The position numbers were made by a program, and so were the translations under genes. Of a stretch of DNA of 64,000 nt, positions 17,711 through 28,816 are shown piece by piece. The DNA comes from Coprinellus micaceus. Lineage: Eukaryota > Basidiomycota > Agaricomycetes > Agaricales > Psathyrellaceae. Location of the stretch: NCBI GenBank assembly GCA_951394405.1, contig OX596345.1, positions 682,001 through 746,000 on the forward strand. Direction: 5' to 3'. Each line of letters begins with the position of its first letter. Within the stretch, counting starts at the first letter, position 1. Under the pieces are notes generated by a model. That model was not told where the DNA came from and ran no database searches. It saw nothing but the letters and a program-made list of their open reading frames with translations.

Positions 17711-20700
17711 CTATAAGTCAAGATCGTCAGAGTCCCCGCCTCGACTATCTGTATCCCATCGCTCAGTTTCACCCTCAGAATTCCAGCCCGACCCTCCACT
17801 ACTTTCGCTGTCCCCATCGCGCCTATTGTAAGCCGAATCATCAGAATCTGTCTCTTCCTCGAGAAGGGATCCGCCAAGGAAAGATTCAGCCGCTTTCGGC
17901 GGTGCTGAACCCTCTGGGGGGTCACGGCCGCTAAGGGTATGGTCGTCAACGTCCATGTGGTCTTCGGGCAAACAGGGCACGGCCCTGCCTGTAGCTGAGC
18001 TTGTGGGGACAACGACGGTTTCAGGGTGAGAGTAAGCATGCCCGACTCCCAGGCCCCAATGAAACCTCATCATCATGTCACGATCGGCGAACCTAACGAA
18101 CCGATGAGATAGACTGAAGAGAGGATAGCCGAAGAGCGAAGTAAGCTTACGGATTAACATAGTATTCGAGCCACTCTTCCTTATCGTTGGCCCAACTGGA
18201 GAAAATTCGGGTGGTATGACTCGGATCTGCGGGTGAGTAGCGTTTCCCTGCAGAGTATCTCGGGATGATGTGGGCAGCGCGCACAACTTCGGAAGGATCG
18301 ATGAAATCGCAGGCCAAGGGATCCGTGAGGGGTATAAAAGAAACGATTTCAGGACGCCTAGATGACCATATGCTCGATTCCGGCGATAAGGGGTCGTGCG
18401 GACGGTACCAGCGGATCCATAGGAAGTCAAGACGACGCTGCCTGTGGTCAAGTGTTCCTGGACCGAGGTAGACAACGTTGGCGTGAAAGATCCCAAGAAG
18501 TCGCGCATAGGCGAATCGCTTTGGCTCTGTCGTAGCGCCTGAGGCAGTAGAGCTTTCTTCGTCGGAGTCTGAGGTTTCCTCCGAGTTCGCAAAGCACATC
18601 AGATCGCGGCGCGAGGTAGATGCATTGAGGGTGTCTTGATCGCGCCGGCAGTCGTAGGTCGTAAAGTTGAATTGAGCGATGGAATGCTGATAGATGCGCT
18701 CCGAGTGAATGAAGAGGTGGTTAAAGTGAATGTCGGTTAGCAATTCGGGCTCCTTGGCCAACTCCTTGAGGGTTGGCAGAGCTGCGGCGTGGTCCTCTGG
18801 AGATAGTGTCGCCTCCTGCAAGAGCTTTTCGATAATCCGAGGAAGTAGGTGGCGTTTCAGCTTCGGCATGAAGTCCTTCGATCAGAGGTTAGGTTCGACG
18901 ACGTTGGTATGCAGTACTTGAGAATACCACACACCTTTGCTGCACGATCACCGGAGGTGAGGAGCAGAAAGCGCGAGAGCTGCAATGGCTGGTTTTGAGA
19001 CTTGCCGATGAAGTAGGGGAGCGGTGAAAGGCTGTTCCCGTCCAGGGTACCTTCTTCCGATGGTGGAATCAGATTTTTCCGAAGCTTGCGAATCCGCGCT
19101 TGACGAGTCTGGATGTGTGATATCTGAAACGCTGCTTTCCTCTTGTTTGTGCGCTTGTAACGAGATTTGGGAAATCGGTGGAAATGTTCCGACTTGTTGT
19201 GAAGGTTACACCAGATTTGTCTCCAATGAAGTTAATATGACCTACCAGCTGGGTCGAATATGAGTCCGTCGTCCCAAACATCCGGATGTAAGAGGAGACG
19301 TCCCCGAGCGAATGGAATTTGGGGGTATTGATATTCCAGGTCTTCGATTTGCGACCTACTCAAGGCAATTTTGTCAGAAAGGATCCCAATATAGGCGAAC
19401 TCCCAATTACTTACCTTCTACTCCCAAGGGGTGTGGACAGAGTGGCATGGCATTTGAATGGGGATGTACACAACGATGTACCTGTCAGCAAAGTTCGTTG
19501 ACCCGGCTCTAATTTGAATTCACGCACCAGTATCCCCCTCGACGGTGCCCTCGTTCGCCATCCTCCGAGCCGCTGGAGGGCCTGGGTTACCCGATGCGGC
19601 ATTTCCCCCCCGTTTCTTGGTCTTCTTCCGAGCTTCGCCGCGTTTTCTGGACTGGTACTCGCGTTTGAGTTCTTGAGTCTCAATTGCCTTGCATGTCTCC
19701 GATACAAAGTTTCGACACTGATCACCGAGAATAGTTGTCCACGCATCTAATATGGCTAGGGTGCCATCAGTATGAAGCCTCAGCTTTGCCAAGGAATGCC
19801 AGTGGGCAAAGACGAAGAGGAGATCGAGGACTCGGTCATCGTGATCCCCCGGAAGTAAGCCTTCAAAAGTGGGGATTGCACACTGCACAAGGGGAAGGGG
19901 TCAGAGTTATTTGAAGGGAATGATAGTATGATTGTACGCGAACCTGCAGCAGATCTTCGTAGTTTCTAGCGGCGAACTGCTTCATTTCGGAGACATTATT
20001 GCCGAAACGACGTATGGTATCGCGGCCGAAACCTGGAACATCGCGAAACCTAGAGATAAAAACAGCATGTTACTACCCGAGAGAGATGACGTCGTGCGAG
20101 CTTTAGGGGAATGGGGCTTACCTCGAATTAAGGACGTTAAGATTGGACTTGTCAGTGGCTTCCAAGAGGCGAAGAAGCTGAATGAACAGCGACTTCCACA
20201 CGCCAATTTCCACCTCATGCAGTATGTCCACGGCTACCATGCGATATACGTCGAGGCCGAACTCGGAGAGACGTTCCGAGAAGGCATTCTAGAGTGGCAG
20301 TACCCATTTCATTAGACCTCTCGCGCTCGATAGAACGAACATAGGGATAACATCAAACTTACTCTGGTCGGCACCAACGAGGTTGGCTTCAAGAGTGCTT
20401 CTACCTTCTTTGTGTTCACACTGAGGTTATCGGTGTAGATGATCTTGCGTGCATTCTCGATTTTATCTTTCCTGTCGGCATCATCCTGCCTTCGCTGCTC
20501 TTCTCGGATCGCTCGGTCAGCGTGGCTTCCCATGTTGTGGATGTCGGTGTCGGAGACCAAGCACCTGGGGCACGGGTGATCGCCGTTGCTCCTGATGCTT
20601 ACAGCTGCGGCCCTGAGGCACACCCCTTCTGAGACCTTCTGAGACGAAATGGGTACGAAAGGCGTACCTTTCGGGGTAATCTGCTGAGTAGGTCAGCACC

Positions 20701-22581
20701 CGGGGGTAGAAGCGTCTACGCTTGCCATCGAATGAGTTGACGACAATTCCGTAACGATATGCGTGAACAAAGTCGTCGTCGAGTAGGATCCTCCACTGCG
20801 CCTGGAAGAGTTCTCGATTGAGGAAGGTGTATAGGGGGTCCCCGACGTTCTTCTTTCCAGATATTTTGAGATACCAATCTTGAAACCGGTCTGGGAGCTA
20901 TGAAATAGATTCAGCAGTGGCAATTGATGGTGATGCGGACGAGACTACGGCAATTGCTCACCGGCTGGAAGTAGGCGACCTCCTCAAAGAGCTTGAGGGA
21001 TGGCTTCGCCCGCCTATTCTTTGACTCGTTCCCGAAAAGCATATACACTGGCCAGATTTTGGCGCTCCCGAACGAGGTGAGCATCGTCTCGTCAGAAGCG
21101 AACATCAACGCGACGACGTATCGAGGCAGCGCACTCTCAGTTGGCTCGGGGGGGAGATTCTAAAAGAAGAATTCTGTTAACTATCCCCGAATGCGCAGCG
21201 CAGAAGGCAAATAGGTAAATTGGCACTGACCTGCACTTCCTTGAAGGCGTTTATGAAAGCTGGAGAGTTATATAGCTCCCCGTAGACTCGGAAGTCTGGA
21301 CCCCCGGCTTGTGGTTTCCAACGCATATCCGTCGGCACAATGTGAAACTGGTCGCTGCGTGAAGCATCTTCGAGCCGTTGTTTTATGATAGGTACCAATG
21401 GACGGTATCGGAAGTCAGGTACCTCATAGTGGTGGACGCCAGGCCGAAGGGATCTGGTGTTGAATGGCACGTCAAGCAGAATTGTGGTAGTGTGCCAAGA
21501 CGTTCCATCCCCGACCCAGTTGAGAGTACCCGAAGACTGGACGTCAAACTCTGAGGACGCAAGGGTATCGTTGATGAAGCCCCAGTTAGCCTCCCGGATA
21601 TCATCCTGGTGGAAGTCGACACTCGTAATTATCCCTACGAGGTCACGAAACGAGTCGCGACTTTTCTCGTTCCCGTCACTCCAATACCATTCTCCAAGGA
21701 GGAATGAGTTCAGGTTGGGGAAGGGGTAAAGCTCCTTGGCCCAATCTATCTCGGTCGTAAGCGAAGGGTTTGGGGCAGCGTCTTGTAGATCCTCCAGAGA
21801 GGTGAAGAAATCGGGGTCATGGGGGGCGCTCTCCGCTGTCCAGTACCTCTTGTATAGACCGAAGTCGTTTCTCTCCGTCTCCTCCCAGCTAGATTCGTCG
21901 AAGACAGTGCGGCGGCGAGCTTGGGGTTCAGTCTCTGGACCAAAGAAAACGGGTGGGTGACTTGGGCCCTCGCTAAGTTCCTGCACCTGGTCCCCGTGTC
22001 TACTCTCCGAGTCAGAGTCGTCCGAGCCCTCGAGATTCTGTGCAGGGATGGACGGTATATGGAATGGAATGGCAGACGTGAGCTCGAAGTCCTTGAAGCG
22101 CTTGATAGGCTTCCGCACGCGGCGACCACGACCCAATTCAACGGGCTCAGCCTGGGGGAGAGTTTCCGGTTCAACCTCCATGATGATGGTGGGATCGCTG
22201 AGGTGGACACTGGCGTCACGCTGTATATTGTTCGTAGGTGAGGGTACAAGGCTTTCGGAGAACATTGGAGCTTACAATGTTCTCCCCCTCGGAGGTGCTG
22301 GTGCCCCGAGACGGACCCGGGCTTGCGATGGGCTTGTCGACGTCGAGATCCTCATCTCCGAACCAAGAGTTCAACGCTGCCTTACCCTTCTTCGTCTGGG
22401 GCCGGCGTTCCTTCCAGCGTGACTTTGCGATTTCCAGCGTTGACCCAACGCCCTTTTTGTACCGAGGGCAGCTTCTGATATGGTTAGTATAACTGTTGGG
22501 CTGGTAGAGTCGCTTTCCACAGGCGCATTTCCGAAGCCATTCCGTTGCCAGTGAAGGGCCTGCAATGTCGTCCAGATCCAT
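17711..22581 (-). mobile_element. Plavaka-type DNA transposon (core; ends not located)
   Basis: The interval given is only the transposase gene. Plavaka elements are fungal DNA transposons described together with the KDZ transposons of basidiomycetes. The reading frame is undamaged through 12 exons, which suggests a recent insertion. I looked by eye for terminal inverted repeats and target-site duplications between about 15.9 and 17.7 kb and between 22.6 and 23.3 kb and found none convincing, so element boundaries remain open and may include the gene at 16144-17431. Confidence 0.75.
17711..22581 (-). CDS. Plavaka transposase, complete
   Basis: Cut-and-paste-type transposase acting in the nucleus. 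Exons: 22276-22581, 21231-22220, 20962-21159, 20668-20897, 20363-20612, 20122-20288, 19944-20049, 19528-19882, 19246-19355, 18935-19192, 18151-18875, 17711-18092. All junctions are GT-AG and in phase, giving 1358 aa. In order: an N-terminal zinc finger (C19, C21, H34, C38), an acidic linker, then the family blocks LGEWYWSDG, RVYGELYNSPAF, MFASDETMLTSFGSAKIWP with GNESKNRR, RVLTYSADYPER, a CPRC knuckle (589-592), FGLDVYRMVAVDILHEVEIGVWK, FGRDTIRRF, the LLFVFAHWHSLAKLRLHT block, WNINTPKFHSLGD, FGTTDSYSTQ, and late RDMMMRF-GVGHAYSH. The tail is an acidic Ser/Asp-rich stretch. The acidic residues of the SDET, SADYPE and HEVE blocks are likely catalytic (inferred). One intron (19356-19527, 172 nt) is longer than the rest. 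No stop or frameshift was found. Confidence 0.9.
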
Positions 22582-23281
22582 CACAATGCTGGGTACCTGT
22601 CAGTCCCTATAACGCTGAGGGAGGAGTCACTCACGGTATTGAATAGGCGGCACTCTCGCAAATTCTGACGCCCATAATTATGGCCCACCAGGTAGGAAGA
22701 GTCTCCGTGGTTATCCCATGGAGTGTCCGATCTCGATCCATCCATTAGACAATAGATATGCACGCAGAGAACAGTTGAACATACAATCGGAGAGGGTTCC
22801 CGGGGATTGTCCTCCTAGGAACCATAGGGACTCACTCCAAGTCCGAACATGGCTCCGAAACAAATCCGCCAACCTTCCACCGCGATATGAACGCTTTGAA
22901 GCGTCACGCCCCATGGAAGCGCCATGCCCGGAAGCTAAACATGTAGATACATGGTCGGTGTCGGTGAGGGGCCTCCAAACAAAGGCCGATTACGCACAGA
23001 GCCAGTACCATCCGACGAGGATGATTCCAAGATTCGGAGTTTCAAAGTTGCCTCGGACTCGTACGTTTGAACTTTTCCGATGTTCCCCCGAGCGCCCGTT
23101 GTTATTGTAGGCTCGTCAGAATGACCCGGACGTGCCTTGGGGCAGGGACATTTCGGGAGGGGGACATAGGGATATTCATAGTCGAAGTCAAAATACAGAT
23201 ACGTGGAATACGGTGAGGGAAGAGTACAACAGAGAAGCCTACACCTAATGACACCCGTGCTCGGTCGTTCAAGCATGAGCC
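22582..23281. other. Upstream flank of the Plavaka transposase
   Basis: About 700 bp between the transposase start and the 3' end of the next minus-strand gene. It should contain the transposase promoter and probably one end of the element. No terminal repeat was identified by eye and no coding frame is supported. Confidence 0.4.
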
Positions 23282-24139
23282 TCAATTGCGTTTTGACCCT
23301 CGGAACCAGAGCCCTGGGCTGGTGACAGTGATGCAACGACGATTAAGCATTGCATTCCGGGATAAAAATGCGCACATACCAACATAAGCCTCAAGGAACG
23401 TGATGATGTACTTCGCGAGGAGCTGGCCGCCGCATCGAATGAAATCAACCAATTTCAAGTAGGCCACTAAGTTCAGGGGAACACCAGAGCAAAGAACCTC
23501 GTCAAAACTGAGTCGGTTGACACAGAGACGATTTTTACTCACTGACTATTTCCATGGAACCATTCCGAAGCGAGTGCACAGCCCTGCGAGCGACTTGCCA
23601 GGGGTCGGCGAACAGAAACCCTGCGGTGAGCGAGCCTAAATCTATTAGTGGATTCAGTACGTGCCATGCGTGGTTACGGAATGGCTGGAAAACGCACAGG
23701 AGGCCAGTTCGTAGGACAACACGCTGGTAAACACGACAAAGGCCGCCCACAGAACGACCATACCAACACTTTGCGCTACGTCCCTGAGGGACTTAGGGAG
23801 ATTGTGCACGATAAAGGGGACGGTGTCCTTTGTGACGTGGAGCTTTGCAACGGCGGCGACGATGTTCCAATCGCTAGCAGTGTTGCTGTAGATGACGACG
23901 GACCTCTTCCTATCGATGGGAAGAATGACTCTTGTTCCTTGAAGGATATGGCCATTCTCGTGAACTGTGCGAGCTTCGCTGCGCTTGAGAACAACGATCA
24001 TAACCTGCGGAGCCACCCCGGTTATCTGCTGGACTGGGACTCTGGATGGATTAGATGCGAAAAGTCAGACTCAGTCGGTGGAAGCCTGAATACTCGAACA
24101 TGAGGAAATATAGACTCACCTTACGGAAGGAGTTGCCAT
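23282..24139 (-). CDS. Small multi-pass membrane protein, unknown function
   Basis: Not recognised as a named family. Five exons (24120-24139, 23698-24041, 23543-23641, 23380-23466, 23282-23313) join in phase by introns of 56-78 nt to 193 aa, from an ATG that opens MATPSVR to a TGA after GSKRN. The protein starts with a soluble alpha/beta-like segment (PQVMIVVLKRSEARTV, RSVVIYSNTASDWNIVAAVAKLHV). It then has a hydrophobic segment (VGMVVLWAAFVVFTSVL) and two weaker ones (LGSLTAGFLFA, LLAKYIITFLEAYVG). The pattern suggests two to three membrane passes. For the third intron, an alternative acceptor giving only 35 nt also keeps frame; I chose the 76-nt version as normal for this genome. The gene lies on the same strand as the transposase, about 700 bp upstream of it. 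Confidence 0.5.
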
Positions 24140-24941
24140 GATACCGTCGCTCTCAGGGGCACTTGAGGTCGTTCGATGGTTTGCTACAGGAGAGGTTGGG
24201 GATGTGTCCTAGTCTTCAAGATTCTCTTCGGCGTATTATATGAAGGGCTCGCGCGGTGACTTTTGCCTTGGTCTGACATTGCTCTGCAAGGTTCGCTCAT
24301 TCGAGTATGAAGTGCAAGTTTTCCTTCTAGCCGACGGGGATTACGGCACCGCCGACACCTAAGGTAGACATGAGGCCATTGCCTGACGCACTGAACAATA
24401 AAGGAGGAGAGTTTCGCGCAGGAGAAAAGCGTCGCGTCTGATTGCATCATACCATAGGCGCCGGACACGGGTTGATCGCGTGCTAGGATGGAAGGCCCGA
24501 TCAAAAAGCCCATGTTCCTGGACCACGATCATAGACCTGTGAGTGTATTGTGGTCATACACCCTACTTATTAGGTTGCCGAACCGGATAAGCCACAGCGT
24601 ACCATTCAGATGACCTAGACCCAACCATCAAAATTGGTCTATTCATGCTCCTGTTTCCCGCCATGACCCTGGTACATGCAGGACTTTCGCGCAACGTTTG
24701 AATGCGTCGGGAATTTGTGTCGGCCTGAGATGTCGACTTTGAAGGGGCCGAATTGCTCGTCGCCACGAGTTGTACGCGTATTGTCAATTCCCTCATAGCA
24801 AGCGGCGGGGTGAACGACATATAAAGGAATGGTCGCTTTCACCCAGATCGCCAATCCCCGGCTTTCTGGTATCACCCACCTGTCCTAAAGGCCTCTCTCC
24901 CCAGACTCGTTTCGCTCATACTCTCGACGGCACCACCATCG
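24140..24941. other. Divergent intergenic region
   Basis: About 800 bp between the membrane-protein start (leftward) and the zinc-module gene (rightward). A TATA-like box lies at 24819-24826, listed separately. The open frame 24184-24513 (minus) has no support. Confidence 0.4.
24819..24826 (+). promoter_or_regulatory. TATA-like box
   Basis: ATATAAAG about 115 bp upstream of the ATG at 24942, at a plausible distance for a fungal core promoter. This supports the chosen start of the zinc-module gene. Confidence 0.4.
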
Positions 24942-26089
24942 ATGGAGTTAAGTACGACAGACGTGACTCCATCTCTCTCTGGGATTCAAACATTTGTCCC
25001 TCATCTCGTCACACCCTTGGCGCCGTCTGTCATGGGAGGAGGTGACCGTGTGCGGTTCTCCACACCAGCTACTGTTCCCCAAGCAAGGGGAAGAGGAAGG
25101 TCCCCCCTTCCTCCTTCGACTCCGCATTGGCGAGGCCCCCGTCCCTTACGCCGAGCATCGCCAGCACCGAGACCCCTTTGGCAGTATGCTACCCCTCCGA
25201 GGCAACAGAGGGGGGGGCTCAAGGTTCGGACTCCCGCTAGCTCCGCCAGCCACACTCGGTTGGAGGCCAATGATGGGCTCCGAGTCCCGCAGCTGGCACC
25301 CTTTTCTTCCGTCCTCCCTTCCAACGAGGAAGGTCACGGCGAGCTCCAGAGTGAGTGTTAACTTTATCGAGTTCACTTTCGAATGCACCACCAGGATCAC
25401 TCACGCGCATTGCATATTCTTCCCCATTCTCAGCCGCCGATGCCGTTGACCTTACGCTAGAGCATTCGTCGTCGGTCACGGTTGAGACTCCTGAGCCCGG
25501 TGAGTTTACCATTTCAAAATTTGATTCTTCGTATACTGAAGGATTTGAATAGCTGTACCATCCCTCGACCCAGAGCCGGAAGACCTCTCCCAAGAGTACC
25601 GATTTGAGTTCACACCTGAACCGTCTTGTAAGCGACTGCAGTCCTTACGATGTGGTGTTAGAGGGCTAACGTCTACCAGTTTTTGTAGTTGGAAATGGGT
25701 TCCTCGCATCTTGCAACCTTCCTTCCTTCGATCCAGAACGCCCGACCTTTACACCGTTCGACATACTCATGCGCTTGGGGTACGTGTTCGGGAGCGGCGT
25801 CACGAAGTCAGAGCTTAAGCGTGTCTTTCGCAAATGCCGCTTGTGTGACAACTTGCTATACGCCGAGAGACGCTCTCAACATCGGTGCGAAGGTGATGCC
25901 ATTTACACCCGGGAGGAGGACTTCGACCTTGTCCAGGCCCTGGTCACGATGGAGGAGCATGCGGGAATTCGTCCTGCCGATCTTACAAGGCTCCTGCTCA
26001 AGTGCAAGCACTGCAGGCGATTCTGCATCACTACAATGTCCCGTTTCCATCGGTGCCCTCATCGCGAGGTTATCACGGTCACCTTCTAG
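24942..26089 (+). CDS. Protein with two C-x2-C-x11-H-x-C zinc modules
   Basis: Four exons (24942-25350, 25434-25499, 25553-25627, 25680-26089) give 319 aa. The introns are 83, 53 and 52 nt, all phase 1. Residues 1-180 are disordered, rich in Pro, Arg and Ser, with an RGRGRSP cluster and then an acidic stretch. The C-terminal third is folded: FDILMRLGY, then C236-x2-C239-x11-H251-x-C253, a helical spacer (DFDLVQALVTMEEHAG), and the same spacing again at C292, C295, H307, C309. The repeated C/H spacing argues for metal binding; nucleic-acid or protein binding cannot be decided. The second module also repeats the flanking pattern K-C-x2-C-R/D. I do not recognise the family. The gene sits in the transposon-rich part of the window and may be lineage-specific. 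Confidence 0.65.
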
Positions 26090-26460
26090 ATATCCTACCC
26101 AACTTCTGCCTATTGCTTCCCCTCGCTAGCCCCACCTTCGCTTCGGTATGATACACTTCTTTCTTAATGTGATTATTCCCCTTGCTGTGCGATTAGAAAT
26201 TGAAGCGCCTCAAGAATTCATACGTCACAATTTTACCGTCTATTCGGCTCGTTTTTCATGCTAACAGTGAGGGTCGAGGACTGCCATTGGGGCCGCAGAT
26301 GGTAAGAATTCATTCGTAAGGGCATAGCGGGTAACATAAGTAACAGTGGGTGTGGGCATAGTGATGATAGCATAATGATAAGAGATGAGGAGAGGAGGTG
26401 GTACAACATGTTGTCTTTGGCGCGAACAGAGTGAGAACAGGGGATTTGAGACGTCGACAC
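26090..26460. other. Convergent 3' intergenic region
   Basis: About 370 bp between the stop codons of the zinc-module gene and the converging 284-aa orphan gene. No feature seen. Confidence 0.4.
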
Positions 26461-27524
26461 CTAGGAGACGAGCAAAGATGGAGGGGACACTATTCCGGAA
26501 ACATCTGGCCTTTTATTGCTCGAGTACCACATTTGCAACATCACGGGTTGGAATGCAGCTGGGTTACGGCTGAATAAACTACCCAACTCCTGGATTTGGC
26601 GACGGCCAAGGTGGAGTCCAGTTGTTTGGAGGTGCGAATCGAGGGACCTTGTGGAATTTGCGTCGATAGTAGCTTGGGCAAGTGCCCGGTGCAAGGTGGC
26701 ATGTGCTGTGATGATGTTGACGCTGTGCGGTGTCGACGCTGCGGTGGTGTGGATGCGCATTCTTGTGCCGTTTTGGGTCACAAGATCTCCAACCTTGTCG
26801 AGCGCCTGCGACACGAGGAGGCCTATTTCGTACTCCATAACGCTGGCAGTAGCCAAGTTATCCATGACCGACACTAGGTAGGGAGGGTCGTGGGATTCGC
26901 CGGATGAGGTCGTCCAGGACCCTGTGTCCTGGATATGAAGGCCACAACTTGGATGAGTCACCTCCGCAGCCAACTTGGATTTGGAGAATAAGGACTCGCC
27001 TGATAGCTGCGTCCTGGTAGGGGACCAGACGCTCTGCCATTTCTTCTCTTGCGTTTTGATGGGCGACCGCCGTTCAGGCGTTCGGATGAGGGCACACACT
27101 TTGAAGCTTGACGAGCAGTTTGTCGGCTTCGACGACAGAGTTCAGAGGGCATTGGTTCAGGAATGACTTGAAAGCAGGGGGAGGGGGGGGGGGAGAACAA
27201 CACTGTAGGCGCTATCGACAAGGTAAGAAGATCCTGACAACGTCACCACTATTTTACTGAAGGAAAACAAGTGCCAAACAATCACTGCCTCGAGGCTGTG
27301 GTCTCACCTGAGGTGTAATGAAATTGTCCACCCAGAATACGGCGGTTAAGTTGGTCTGAAAAGGACTAGAACGCGAACAAGAAAATGATATGGAGAGGGA
27401 AGGAACGAGTGTAGACAAGTGCTTGATCCTTCGGAGGAGAGGAGAAAGACTCAATAAGGCTGGAACAGTCGTCAGTAGCCATAGGTGGATGTGCGTTCTG
27501 GGAGGGTTCGGAGTTTCCTCTCAT
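26461..27524 (-). CDS. Orphan protein, 284 aa
   Basis: Not recognised. Four exons, 27417-27524, 27308-27355, 27100-27211 and 26461-27047, join in phase by introns of 61, 96 and 52 nt to 284 aa ending in TAG at 26461-26463. The start chosen is MRGNSEP; a second in-frame Met follows 14 codons later. Visible parts: a short segment TAVFWVDNFITP, a poly-Pro run coded by a C11 tract (27183-27193), a helical stretch (FKSFLNQCPLNSVVEADKLLVKLQ), and a helical C-terminal half (VMEYEIGLLVSQALDKVGDLV, ITAHATLHRALAQATIDA). The first donor begins GTCTAC, a weak match to consensus. The C11 tract is prone to length error, and one base more or less would break the model. Confidence rests on four agreeing phases and one 195-codon exon. 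Confidence 0.42.
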
Positions 27525-27731
27525 CGTGCGAAAACGGCAGCACGGCGGCAGACAGTTATGTTCATGTGATATGACGATGGAGCACACGTGTAGGCAAGGA
27601 GGACCTTCTGTCTCTTCCCCGAACAACGTCTATGTCGTTCAGCCTTGTCAACACCCCTCCCGCATCCTCGCCGCTATAGAGGTGCGCGCCGTTATCGACT
27701 TCATGGGCTTGGTTCATGCGCCTCTGAAGGA

Positions 27732-28018
27732 ATGCAAGGTCTTGGTCAACTGTCCCCTCTCGGAGCAGGTGAAGGGATCGCCCATGAATCTGGTGCAATC
27801 TGGGCAGGTGCGGTCTTCGATGACCTTCCTTACACCACGGAGGCCCATGCGAAATTAATTGCATGGGCCAATGAGGTACGTCTCCGTTCTTCTGGCATGG
27901 CACACCTGCTATACATCTATCACATCGCCGCCCTAACGCGACATGTTAGGATAACATGACGACAACATTTACGGATTCTCGAGGTTCTAGGCGCTTCATT
28001 CATACATCTAATAGGTAA
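27732..28018 (+). pseudogene. Short remnant or 3' piece of an unidentified gene
   Basis: Two exons, 27732-27875 and 27950-28018, with a 74-nt GT-AG intron, give about 70 aa. They contain a protein-like block, GAIWAGAVFDDLPYTTEAHAKLI, and end in TAA. I cannot name the family. The piece is too short to stand alone as an enzyme, and no in-frame upstream exon was found with certainty (an acceptor ending GAAG at 27729 would be possible). I treat it as a decayed or partial gene. Confidence 0.25.
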
Positions 28019-28141
28019 CTGCGAACCAGGGGAAGGGCCACTTAGATTCCTTCACGCGATCCCCGCATCCCAATGGCCCAAAATGGGAGGTAAAGACAAA
28101 GCCCCGATGGCAGCTGTGATGCATGTCGTCTGGTCCCCCCT

Positions 28142-28816
28142 CTAGGGTCGATCACAAAACAGGAATCGTGCTGCACATTCTGTTGATTAAGCTCTCGAAT
28201 CTCTGGAGCACCTTCCATTCTCTTGGGTGTACTCATGTGACGGAGACGCAGACGACTGCGGAGTGGTATGCCGCTCGTTCTATACCTGACATCGATCATA
28301 AACAGGAATCGTGCCACATATTCTGGTGTCGACGCTCTCGCAGCTCTAGAGTATCCGCGATCGCTTGGACATGCTCGTTTGACGGCCCATGTGTACAGTG
28401 CACGTTCCTTCGTTCTATACCTGGCGTCGATCGTAAACCAGGAATCGTGCCACATATTCTGGTGTCGGCGCTCTCGCAGCTCTAGAGTATCCGCGATCGC
28501 TTGGACATGCTCGTTTGACTGATGCGACTACAGTGCACGTTCCCTCGTTCTATACCCGGCGTCGATCATAAACCAGGAATCACGCTGCATATTATGGTGT
28601 CCAAGCTCCCATAGCACTAGAGGAGTACCCGAGATTACTCGGGCGTGCTCGTTCGACTGAAACGATAATGCACGCTCCTTCGTTTTATCCTGCTGGTGTC
28701 GATCACAGACCAGGAATCGTGCTGTATTTTCTGGGGCTCAAGATCCCGCAGCGCCGGGGTACCCGGGACATACTCGGACGTGCTGTCGGGCGAAAAAGAC
28801 AGCACCCTTGCAGTCT
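28142..28816. repeat. Five tandem 135-bp units
   Basis: Units begin near 28142, 28277, 28412, 28547 and 28682, so the last four starts are exactly 135 bp apart. Each contains a core TCGATCA-A-ACAGGAATCG followed by a CATATTCTGG-like segment. Units 2 and 3 are nearly identical over about 110 bp; the outer units are more diverged, as expected from unequal exchange in the middle of an array. The period is a multiple of three, so long frames run through on both strands, but stops interrupt them and no start or splice context supports a protein. Confidence 0.8.

Noticed and set aside
20517..20699. Apparent frameshift after SADYPER in the transposase
   Set aside because: A 55-nt GT-AG intron (20613-20667) restores frame and gives the expected residues before CPRC, so no lesion is needed.
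28042..28485. Repeat-protein ORFs on both strands
   Set aside because: Produced by the 135-bp tandem array whose period is a multiple of three; stops and lack of start context argue against coding.
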